NCBI RefSeq assembly: GCF_051020955.1
Contig: NW_027476501.1
Span: 1-64,000, forward strand
Length of the DNA: 64,000 nt
Source: Megalopta genalis
Lineage: Eukaryota > Arthropoda > Insecta > Hymenoptera > Halictidae
Direction of reading: 5' to 3'
Positions 25,961 through 38,256 of the stretch are shown here, in pieces. The position numbers were made by a program, and so were the translations under genes. The notes under the pieces were generated by a model, which ran no database searches, was not told where the DNA came from, and saw nothing but the letters and a program-made list of their open reading frames with translations. The first letter of the stretch is position 1, and the number at the start of each line of letters is the position of its first letter.

Positions 25961-28130
25961 ATTCATTCGAAACACATGGTTTAGCTTAATATTCATGCGA
26001 TACAAATGGTTCAGCTTCAAATATTTCTGATATACATGATTTAGCTTCAACTGCCTGTGAAACAGACGTGTTAGCTTCAAATTCAAGCGAAACACATGAT
26101 TCATCTCAAATAAATGCGAAGTAGAAGTCTTAGCTTCAAATCAATGCAAAACAAATGGTTTAGCTTCAAATACTTGTGATATACATGATTTAGCTTCAAG
26201 TGCATGCGAAACAAACGGGTTAGCTTCAAATCCAAGCGAAACATATGATTTAGCTTCAAATCAACGCGAAGTTGATGGCTTAGCTTCAATTCAATGCGAA
26301 ACAAATGGTTTAGCTTCAAATACTAGCGAATATAAGTGATATAGTTACAAATGCAGGCGAAACAAACGAGTTAGCTTCAAATCCATGAGAAACACATTAT
26401 TTAGCTTCAATTCATGCGGAACACATGGTTCAGCTTCATAATCATGCGAAGTTGAAGGGCTAGCTTCAATTCCATCGAAAAGAATGATTTAGTTTCAAAT
26501 ACTTGCGAAGATAAATGATATAGCTTCAAATGCAGGCGAAACAAACGAGTTAGCTTCAAATCCATACGAAACACATGACTTAGCTTCAAATCAGTGCTAA
26601 GTAGATGGCTTTGCTTCAAATCCATGCGAAACGACTGACTTTAGTTTCAAATACTTGCGAATATAAGTGATAAGCTTTAAATGCAGGCGATACAAACGAG
26701 TTCAGCTTCAAATCCATGCGAAACACATGATTTTGCTTCAAATCAGCGCGAAGTAGAAGGTTTAGCTTCATATCCATGCGAATCAAATGGTTTAGCTTCA
26801 AATACTTGTGATATACTTGATTTAGCTACAACTGCATGCCAAACAAACGAATTAGCTTCAAATCCATGCGAAACACATGATTTAGCTTCAAATCCAAACG
26901 AATTAGAAGCCTTAGATTCAAATCCATGCTAATCAAATGGTTTATCTTCAAATATCTGTGATATACATGATTTAGCTTCAACTGCTTGCAAAACAAACGA
27001 GTCAGCTTCAAATCCAAGAGAAACGCATGATTTAGCTTCAAATTCATTCGAAACACAAGGATTAGAATAATATTCATGCGGCAGAAATGGTTCAGCTTCA
27101 AATACTTGTGATATTCATGATTTAGCTTCAACTGCATGTGAAACAATCGTGTTAGCTTCACATTCAAGCGAGACACATGATTCAGTTTCAAATCAATGTG
27201 CAGTTGAAGGCTTAGCTTCGAATCCAGGCGAAACGAATGGTTCAGCTTCAAATACTTGCGAATATAAGTGATATAGCTACAAATGCAGGCGAAACAATCG
27301 AGTTAGCTTCAAATCCATGCGAAACACATTATTTAGATTCAAACTCATACGAAACACATGGTTTAGCTTCAAATCATGCGAAACACATGATTTATCTTCA
27401 AATCAGCTCCATGTACAAGGCTTAGATTCAAATCCATGCGAAACAAATGGTTTAGCTACATATACTTGTGATATATGTAATTTAGATATAACTGCATGCG
27501 CAACGAACGAGTTAGCTTCAAGTCCATGCGAAACTCATGTTTTAGTTTCAAATCAATGCGATGTAGACGGTTTAGCTTCAAATCATGCGAAACACATGAT
27601 TTATCTTCAAATCAACTCGAAGTACAAGGCTTAGATTCAAATCCATGCGAAACAAATGGTTTAGCTACATATACTTGTGATATACGTAATTTAGATATAA
27701 CTGCATGCGCAACGAACGAGTTAGCTTCAAATCCGTGCGAAACACATGATTTATCTGCAAATCAATGCGATGTAGAAGGTTTAGCTTCAAATCCATGGGA
27801 AACAAATGATTTAGCTTCAGATGCTTGCGATATAAGCGATATAGCTTCAAATGCTGACGAAACAAACGGGTTAGCTTCAGCTCCATGCGAAACACATGAT
27901 TTAGCTTCAAACCAATAAGATGTAGAAGGTTTAGCTTCAAATCCATGCGACACATATGATTTAGCTTAAAATAGTTTGCGATATAAGTGATATAGCTTAA
28001 AAAGCAGGAGGAACAAACGAGGTAGCTTCAATTCCATGCGAAACAAATGATTCAGCTTCAAATCAATGCGAAGTAGAAGGTGTAGCTTCAAATCCATGCC
28101 AAACACATGATTTAGCTTCAAATCCAGGGA
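25961..28130 (+). repeat. Diverged monomers with frequent +/-1-bp units
   Basis: Monomers here are less uniform than in neighbouring blocks, and length changes are frequent: AAATCATGCG (one base short, 27,370 and 27,580), GCGAATATAAGTG (one base long, 26,327 and 27,258), and TCATCTCAAATAAATGC near 26,101. A 210-bp tandem pair lies at about 27,361-27,570 and 27,571-27,780. A variant with AAAATAGTTTGCG and GCAGGAGGAAC near 27,966-28,015 is shared with 52.6-62.0 kb. This looks like an older, less homogenised part of the array. No gene was found. Confidence 0.8.
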
Positions 28131-31100
28131 ATGTAGAAGGTTTAGCTTCAAATCCACGCGAAGCAAATGATTTAGCTTCAAACACTTGGGGTATAAGTGA
28201 TATACCTTCGAATGCAGACTGATCAAACGAGTTAGCTTCAAAATCCACGCGATACACATGATTTAGTTTCAAACACTTGCGATATAAGTGATGTAGATTC
28301 AACTGCAGGCAAAACGAACGAGTTAGCTTCAAATCCATGCGAAACACATGATTTAGCTGCAAATCAATGTGATGTAGGAGGATTAGCTTCAAATCCATGC
28401 GATACTCAAGATTTAGCTTCAAATCAATGCGATGTAGAAGGTTCAGTTTCAAATCCATGCGACACATATGATTTAGCTTCAAATACTTGCGATATAAGTG
28501 ATATAGCTTCAAAAGCTGGAAGAACACACGAGGTTGCTTCAATTCCATGCGAAACACATGATTTAGCTTCAAATCAATGCGAAGTAGAAGGCTTAGCTTC
28601 AGATCCATGCGATACACAAGATTTAGCTTCAAAGCATTGCGATGTAGTAGGTTCAGCTTCAAATCCATGCGATATAAGTGATATAGCTTCAAAAGCAGGA
28701 GGAACAAACGAGGTAGCTTCAATTCCTTCCGAAACAAATGATTTAGGTTCAAATCAATGCGAAGTAGAAGGCGTAGCTCCAAATCCATGCGAAACAAATG
28801 GTTTAGCTACAAATACTTGTGATATACATTATTTAGCTACAACTGCATGCGAAACTAACGAGTTAGCTTCAAATCCATGCGAAACACACGATTTATCTTC
28901 AAATCAATGCGATGTAGAAGGTTTAGCTTCAAATCAATAAGAGGTAGATGGTTTAGCTTCAAATCAATAGAATATAGAAGGTTTAGCTTCAAATAAATGC
29001 GATGTAGAAGGTTTAGCTTCAAATCCAAACGACACACATGATTTAGATTCAAATCAATTCGAAGGACAAGGCTTAGATTCAAAACCATGCGAAACAAATG
29101 ATTTAGCTTCAAATGAATGCGAAGTAGAAGGCTTGGCTTCAAATCCATGCAAAACAAATGGTTTAACTACAAATACTTGTGATATACATTATTTAGTTTC
29201 AACTGCATGCGAAACAAACGAGTTAACTTCAAATCCAAGCGAAAAACATGATTTAACTTCAAATCAATGCGAAGTAGAAGGCTTAGCTTCAAATGAATTG
29301 CGGAACAAATGGTTTAACTTCAAATGAATGCAGAACAAATGTTTTAGCTTCAAATACTTGTGATATACATGATTTAGCTTCAACTGCATGCGAAACAAAC
29401 GAGTTACCTTCAAATCCATGCGAATCACATGATTTAGCTACAAATCAATGCGAAGTAGAAGGCTTATCTTCAAATCCATGCGAAACAAATGGTTTAGCTT
29501 CAAATACTTGTGATATACATGATTTAGCTTCAACTGCAGGCAAAACAAACGAGTTAGTCTCAAATCCATGCGAAACACACGATTTAGCTTCAAATCCGAG
29601 AGAAACACATGATTTAGCTTCAAATCAATGCGAAGTAGAAGGATTAGCTTCGGATCCATGCGAAACGAATGGTTTAGCTTCAATTCCTTGCGAATATAAG
29701 TGATATAGCTTCAAATGCAGGCAAAACAAACGAGTTAGCTTCAAACCCATGCGAATCACATGATTTAGCATCAAATCCATGCGAAACAAACGAGCTAACT
29801 TCAAATCCAAGCGAAAAACATGATTTAGCTTCAAATCAATGCGAAGTAGAAGATTTAGCCTCAAATCCATGCAAAACAAACGGTTTAGCTTCAAATACTA
29901 GTGGTATACATGATTTAGTTTCAACTGCATGCGAAACAAACGAGTTAACTTCAAATCCAAGCGAAAAACATGATTTAACTTCAAATCAATGCGAAGTAGA
30001 AGGCTTAGCTTCAAATGAATGCGGAACAAATGGTTTAACTTCAAATGAATGCAGAACAAATGTTTTAGCTTCAAATACTGGTGATATACATGATTTAGCT
30101 TCAACTGCATGCGAAACAAACGAGTTGCCTTCAAATCCATGCGAATCACATGATTTAGCTACAAATCAATGCGAAGTAGAAGGCTTATCTTCAAATCCAT
30201 GCGAAACAAATGGTTTAGCTTCAAATACTTGTGATATACATGATTTAGCTTCAACTGCATGCGAAACAAACGAGTTACCTTCAAATCCAAGCAAAACACA
30301 TGATTCGTTTCAAATCAATGCAAAGTAGAAGGCATAGCTTTAAATCCATGCGAAACAAATGGTTTAGCATCAAATACTTGTGATATACATGATTTAGCTT
30401 CAACTGCAGGCAAAACAAACGAGTTAGTCTCAAATCCATGCGAAACACACGATTTAGCTTCAAATCCGAGAGAAACACATGATTTAGCTTCAAATCAATG
30501 CGAAGTAGAAGGCTTAGCTTCAAATACATGAGAAACAAAGGATTTATCTTCAGATAATTGCAATATAAGTGATATAGCTTCAAATGCAGGCGAAACAATC
30601 GAATTAGCTTCATATCCATGCGAATCGCATGATTTAGCTTCAAATCAATAAGATGTAGAAAGTTTAGCTTCAAATCAATGCGATGTATAAGGTTTAGCTT
30701 CAAATCCATGCCACACAAATGATTTAGCATCAGATACATGCGATATAAGTGATATAGCTTCAAATGAATGCGAAACAAACGAGTTAGCTTCAAATCCATG
30801 CAAAATACATGATTAAGCTTCAAATTAATGCGATGTAGAAAGTCTAGCTTCAAATCCACGCTACACAAATGATTTAGCATCAGATACATGCGATATAAGT
30901 GATATAGCTTCAAATGAATGCGAAACAAACGTGGTAGCTTCAAATCCATGCCAAACACATAATTTAGCTTCAAATCATTGCGATGTAGAATGTTTAGCTT
31001 CAAATCCATGCCACACAAATGATTTAGCATCAGATACATGCGATATAAGTGATATAGCTTCAAATGCAGACGAAACAAACGAGTTAGCTTCATATCCAAG

Positions 31101-32230
31101 CGAAACACACGATTCAGGTTCAAATCAATTCTATGTAGAAGGTTTAGCTTCAAATCCAAGCGAAACAAATGATTTAGCTTCAGATACTTGCGATGTAAGT
31201 GATATAGCTTCAAATGCAGACGAAACAAACGAGTTAGCTTCATATCCAAGCGAAACACATGATTCAGCTTCAAATCAATTCTATGTAGAAGGTTTAGCTT
31301 CAAATCCAAGCGAAACAAATGATTTAGCTTCAGATACTTGCGATGTAAGTGATACAGCTTCAAATGCAGACGAAACAAACGAGTCAGCTTCATATCCAAG
31401 CGACACACATGATTTAGCATCAAATCAATGCGATGTAGAAGGTTTAGCTTCAAATCCATGGGAAACACATGATTTAGCTTCAAATCAACTCGAAGTACAA
31501 GGCTAAGATTCAAATCCATGCAAAACAAATGGTTTAGCTACAAGTACTTGTGATATACGTTATTTAGATTTAACTGCATGCGCAACGAACGAGTTAGCTT
31601 CAAATCCATGCGAAACACATTATTTAGCTTCAAATCAATTCAATGTAGAAGGTTTAGCTTCAAATCCAAGCGAAACAAATGATTTAGCTTCAGATACTTG
31701 CGATGTAAGTGATATAGCGTCAAATGCAGACGAAACAAACGAGTTAGCTTCATATCCAAGCGAAACACATGATTCAGCTTCAAATCAAATCCATGTAGAA
31801 GGCTTAGCTTCAAATCCAAGCGAAACAAATGATTTAGCTTCAGATACTTGCGATGTAAATGATACAGTTTCAAATGCAGACGAAACAAACGAGTCAGCTT
31901 CATATCCAAGCGAAACACATGATTTAGCATCAAATCAATGCGATGTAGATGGTTTAGCTTCAAATCCGGCTACACAAATGATTTAGCATCAGATACATGC
32001 GATATAAGTGACATAGCTTAAAATGAATGCGAAACAAACGAGGTAGCTTCAAATCCATGCCAAACACATAATTTAGCTTCAAATCAATGCGATGTAGAAG
32101 GTTTAGCTTCAAATCCATGCCGAACACATGATTTAGCTTCGAATCAAATCGAAGTACAAGGCTAAGATTCAAATCCATGCGAAACAAATGGTTTAGCTAC
32201 AAATACTTGTGAAATACGTTATTTAGATTT
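28131..32230 (+). repeat. Long-range copy of about 14,331-18,130
   Basis: The match runs at an offset of 13,800 bp, then 14,100 bp after about 300 extra bases near 30,780-31,080. Relative to the source, one 150-bp pentamer is present near 29,370-29,520 that is absent at 15,570, and a different 150-bp pentamer is missing near 29,845. All differences in length are whole pentamers. Matching begins within the monomer at about 28,131-28,141. Confidence 0.87.
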
Positions 32231-35200
32231 AACTGCATGCGCAACGAACGAGTTAGCTTCAAATCCATGCGAAACACATGATTTAGCTGCAAATCAATGC
32301 GATGTAGAAGGTTTAGTTTCAAATCCATGGGAAACAAATGATTTAGCTTCAGACGATTGCGATATAAGTGATATAGCTTCAAATGCTGACGAAACAAAAG
32401 GGTTAGCTTCAACTCCATGCGAAACACATGATTTAGCTTCAAATCAATCAGATGTAGCAGGTTTAGCTTCAAATCAATGCGATGTAGAAGGTTTAGCTTC
32501 AATTCCACGCGACACAAATGATTTAGCGTCAGATACTTGCGACATAAGTGATATAGCTTCAAATGCAGGGGAAACAAACGAGTTAGCTTCAAATCCATGC
32601 AAAATACATGATTAAGCTTCAAATTAATGCGATGTAGAAAGTCTAGCTTCAAATCCACGCTAAACAAATGATTTATCATCAGATACATGCGATATAAGTG
32701 ATATAGCTTCAAATGAATGCGAAACAAACGAGGTAGCTTCAATTCCATGCCAAACACATAATTTAGCTTCAAATCATTGCGATGTAGAAGGTTTAGCTTC
32801 AAATCCATGCGGAACACATGATTTAGCTTCGAATCAACTCGAAGTACAAGGCTAAGATTCAAATCCATGCGAAACAAATGGTTTAGCTACAAATACTTGT
32901 GAAATACGTTATTTAGATTTAACTGCATGCGCAACGAACGAGATAGCTTCAAATCCATGCAAAACACATCATTAAGCTGCAAATCAATAAGATGTAGAAG
33001 GTGTAGCTTCAAATCCATGCGACACAAATGATTTAGCATCAGATACATGCGATATAAGTGATATAACTTCAAATGAATGCGAAACAAACGAGATATCTTC
33101 AAACCCATGCGAATCACATGATTTAGCTTCAAATCAATGCGAAGTAGAAGATTTAGCCTCAAATCCATGCAAAACAAACGGTTTAGCTTCAAATACTTGT
33201 GGTATACATGATTTAGTTTCAACTGCATGCGAAACAAACGAGTTATTCTCAAATCCATGCGGAACGCATGATTTAGCTTCAAATCAATGCGAAGTAGAAG
33301 GCTTATCTTCAAATCCATGCGATAGAAATTGTTTAGCTTCAAATACTTGGGATATACATGATTTAGTTCTAACTGCACTCGATACAAACGAGTTAGCTTC
33401 AAATACATGCGAAACATATGATTTAGCTTCAAACCAATGCGATGTAGAAGGTTTAGCTTCAAATCCGCGCGAAACAAATGATATACATTCAAATACTTGC
33501 GATATAAGTAATATAGCTTCAAATGCAAGAGAGACAAATGAGTTAGCTTCAAATCCACGCGAAACACATGATTCAACTTCAAATCAATACGATGTAGAAG
33601 GTTTAGCTTCAAATCCATGGGAAACAAATGATTAAGCTTCAGATGCTTGCGACATAAGTGATATAGCTTCAAATGCTGACGAAACAAACGAGTTAGCTTC
33701 AAGTCCGTGCGAAACACATGATTTTGCTGCAAATGTATGCGATGTAGAAGGTTTAGCTGCAAATCCATGCAAAACACACGATTAAGCATCAAATTAATGC
33801 GAAGTAGAAGGATTAGTTTCAAATCCATGCGGAACAAACGATTGAGGTTCAAACACTTCGGTTAGAGGTGATATAGCTTCAGCTGCATGCGAAACAAACG
33901 AGTTAGCTTCAAGTCCATGCGAAACACATGATTTAACTGCAAATCAATGCGATGTATAAGGTTTAGCTTCAAATCCATGCCACACAAATGATTTAGCATC
34001 AGATACATGCGATATAAGTGATATAGCTTCAAATGAATGCGAAACAAACGAGGTAGCTTCAAATCCATGCCAAACACATAATTTAGCTTCAAATCAATGC
34101 GATGTAGAAGGTTTAGCTTCAAATCCATGCGAAAAACATGATTTAGCCTCAAATCAACTCGAAGTACAAGGCTAATATTCAAATCCATGCGAAACAAACG
34201 GTTTAGCTACAAATACTTGTGAAATACGTTATTTAGATTTCACTGCATGCGCAACGAACGAGTTAGCATCAAATCCATGCGAAACACATGATTTAGCTGT
34301 AAATCAATGCGATGTAGAAGGTTTAGTTTCAAATCCATGGGAAACAAATGATTTAGCTTCAGACGATTGCGATATAAGTGATATAGCTTCAAATGCTGAC
34401 GAAACAAAAGGGTTAGCTTCAACTCCATGCGAAACACATGATTTAGCTTCAAATCAATCAGATGTAGCAGGTTTAGCTTCAAATCAATGCGATGTAGAAG
34501 GTTTAGCTTCAATTCCACGCGACACAAATGATTTAGCGTCAGATACTTGCGACATAAGTGATATAGCTTCAAATGCAGGGGAAACAAACGAGTTAGCTTC
34601 AAATCCATGCAAAATACATGATTAAGCTTCAAATTAATGCGATGTAGAAAGTCTAGCTTCAAATCCACGCTAAACAAATGATTTATCATCAGATACATGC
34701 GATATAAGTGATATAGCTTCAAATGAATGCGAAACAAACGAGGTAGCTTCAAATCCATGCCAAACACATAATTTAGCTTCAAATCATTGCGATGTAGAAG
34801 GTTTAGCTTCAAATCCATGCGGAACACATGATTTAGCTTCAAATCAATGCGAAGTAGAAGATTTAGCCTCAAATCCATGCAAAACAAACGGTTTAGCTTC
34901 AAATACTTGTGGTATACATGATTTAGTTTCAACTGCATGCGAAACAAACGAGTTATTCTCAAATCCATGCGGAACGCATGATTTAGCTTCAAATCAATGC
35001 GAAGTAGAAGGCTTATCTTCAAATCCATGCGATAGAAATTGTTTAGCTTCAAATACTTGGGATATACATGATTTAGCTTCAACTGCACTCGATACAAACG
35101 AGTTAGCTTCAAATACATGCGAAACACATGATTTAGCTTCAAACCAATGCGATGTAGAAGGTTTACCTTCAAATCCGCGCGAAACAAATGATATACATTC

Positions 35201-36368
35201 AAATACTTGCGATATAAGTAATATAGCTTCAAATGCAAGAGAGACAAATGAGTTAGCTTCAAATCCACACGAAACACATGATTCAACTTCAAATCAATAC
35301 GATGTAGAAGGTTTAGCTTCAAATCCATGGGAAACAAATGATTAAGCTTCAGATGCTTGCGACATAAGTGATATAGCTTCAAATGCTGACGAAACAAACG
35401 AGTTAGCTTCAAGTCCGTGCGAAACACATGATTTTGCTGCAAATGTATGCGATGTAGAAGGTATAGCTGCAAATCCATGCAAAACACACGATTAAGCTTC
35501 AAATTAATGCGAAGTAGAAGGATTAGTTTCAAATCCATGCGGAACAAACGATTGAGGTTCAAACACTTCGGTTAGAGGTGATATAGCTTCAGCTGCATCC
35601 GAAACAAACGAGTTAGCTTCAAGTCCATGCGAAACACATGATTTAACTGCAAATCAATGCGATGTATAAGGTTTAGCTTTAAATCCATGCCACATAAATG
35701 ATTTAGCATCAGATACATGCGATATAAGTGATATAGCTTCAAATGAATGCGAAACAAACGAGGTAGCTTCAAATCCATGCCAAACACATAATTTAGCTTC
35801 AAATCAATGCGATGTAGAAGGTTTAGCTTCAAATCCATGCGAAAAACATGATTTAGCCTCAAATCAACTCGAAGTACAAGGCTAATATTCAAATCCATGC
35901 GAAACAAACGGTTTAGCTACAAATACTTGTGAAATACGTTATTTAGATTTAACTGCATGCGCAACGAACGAGTTAGCATCAAATCCATGCGAAACACATG
36001 ATTTAGCTGTAAATCAATGCGATGTAGAAGGTTTAGTTTCAAATCCATGGGAAACAAATGATTTAGCTTCAGACGATTGCGATATAAGTGATATAGCTTC
36101 AAATGCTGACGAAACAAAAGGGTTAGCTTCAACTCCATGCGAAACACATGATTTAGCTTCAAATCAATAAGATGTAGCAGGTTTAGCTTCAAATCAATGC
36201 GATGTAGAAGGTTTAGCTCCAATTCCATGCGACACAAATGATTTAGCGTCAGATACTTGCGACATAAGTGATATAGCTTCAAATGCAGGGGAAACAAACG
36301 AGTTAGCATCAAATCCATGCAAAATACATGATTAAGCTTCAAATTAATGCGATGTAGAAAGTCTAGCT
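32231..36368 (+). repeat. Rearranged copies of the 2010-bp block
   Basis: Offsets show a mosaic: 32,197-32,886 matches 19,417-20,106; 32,887 to about 34,205 matches 20,107-21,425; 34,206-34,830 matches 19,416-20,040; and 34,831-36,368 matches 20,341-21,878. The junction at 34,830 skips 300 bp of the source. At 34,240-34,242 a private A-to-C change makes a TGA on the minus strand, shortening that ORF by 11 codons compared with its relatives at 39,693 and 43,291. Confidence 0.85.
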
Positions 36369-38256
36369 TCAAATCCGGCTACACAAATGATTTAGCATCA
36401 GATACATGCGATATAAGTGATATAGCTTAAAATGAATGCGAAACAAACGAGGTAGCTTCAAATCCATGCCAAACACATAATTTAGCTTCAAATCAATGCG
36501 ATGTAGAAGGTTTAGCTTCAAATCCATGCCGAACACATGATTTAGCTTCAAATCAATTCAGTGTAGAAGGTTTAGCTTCAAATCCAAGCGAAACAAATGA
36601 TTTAGCTTCAGATACTTGCGATGTAAGTGATATAGCTTCAAATGCAGACGAACAAACGAGTTAGCTTCATATCCAAGCGAAACACATGATTCAGCTTCGA
36701 ATCAATTCTATGTAGAAGGTTTAGCTTCAAATCCAAGCGAAACAAATGATTTAGCTTCAGATACTTGCGATGTAAGTGATACAGCTTCAAATGCAGACGA
36801 AACAAACGAGTCAGCTTCATATCCAAGCGAAACACATGATTTAGCATCAAATCAATGCGATGTAGACGGTTTAGCTTCAAATCCATGGGAAACACATGAT
36901 TTAGCTTCAAATCAACTCGAAGTACAAGGCTAAGATTCAAATCCATGCAAAACAAATGGTTTAGCTACAAGTACTTGTGATATACGTTATTTAGATTTAA
37001 CTGCATGCGCAACGAACGAGTTAGCTTCAAATCCATGCGAAACACATTATTTAGCTTCAAATCAATTCAATGTAGAAGGTTTAGCTTTAAATCCAAGCGA
37101 AACAAATGATTTAGCTTCAGATACTTGCGATGTAAGTGATATAGCTTCAAATGCAGACGAAACAAACGAGTTAGCTTCATATCCAAGCGAAACACATGAT
37201 TTAGCTTCAAATCAATTCTATGTAGAAGGTTTAGCTTCAAATCCAAGCGAAACAAATGATTTAGCTTCAGATACTTGCGATGTAAGTGATACAGTTTCAA
37301 ATGCAGACGAAACAAACGAGTCAGCTTCATATCCAAGCGAAACACATGATTTAGCATCAAATCAATGCGATGTAGAAGGTTTAGCTTCAAATCCATGGGA
37401 AACAAATAATTTAGCTTCAGATGCTTGCGATATATGTGATATAGATTCAAATGCTGACGCAACAAACGAGTTAGCTTCAACTCCTTGCGAAACACATGAT
37501 TTAGCTTCAAATCAATAAGATGTAGAAAGTTTAGCTTCAAATCAATGCGATGTATAAGGTTTAGCTTCAAATCCATGCCACACAAATGATTTAGCATCAG
37601 ATACATGCGATATAAGTGATATAGCTTCAAATGAATGCGAAACAAACGAGGTAGCTTCAAATCCATGCCAAACACATAATTTAGCTTCAAATCAATGCGA
37701 TGTAGAAGGTTTAGCTTCAAATCCATGCGAAAAACATGATTTAGCCTCAAATCAACTCGAAGTACAAGGCTAATATTCAAATCCATGCGAAACAAACGGT
37801 TTAGCTACAAATACTTGTGAAATACGTTATTTAGATTTAACTGCATGCGCAACGAACGAGTTAGCATCAAATCCATGCGAAACACATGATTTAGCTGTAA
37901 ATCAATGCGATGTAGAAGGTTTAGTTTCAAATCCATGGGAAACAAATGATTTAGCTTCAGACGATTGCGATATAAGTGATATAGCTTCAAATGCTGACGA
38001 AACAAAAGGGTTAGCTTCAACTCCATGCGAAACACATGATTTAGCTTCAAATCAATAAGATGTAGCAGGTTTAGCTTCAAATCAATGCGATGTAGAAGGT
38101 TTAGCTCCAATTCCATGCGACACAAATGATTTAGCGTCAGATACTTGCGACATAAGTGATATAGCTTCAAATGCAGGGGAAACAAACGAGTTAGCATCAA
38201 ATCCATGCAAAATACATGATTAAGCTTCAAATTAATGCGATGTAGAAAGTCTAGCT
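36369..38256 (+). repeat. 1888-bp block, short copy before the 3598-bp units
   Basis: The block matches 21,879-23,766 at an offset of 14,490 bp (483 monomers) and the next copy at 1888 bp. It keeps both short monomers, CCGGCTACAC at its start and GACGAACAAACG near 36,645. One of few differences from the 21.9-kb copy is CTTGCGATG near 36,765 where the earlier copy has CTTGCGTTG. Confidence 0.9.
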
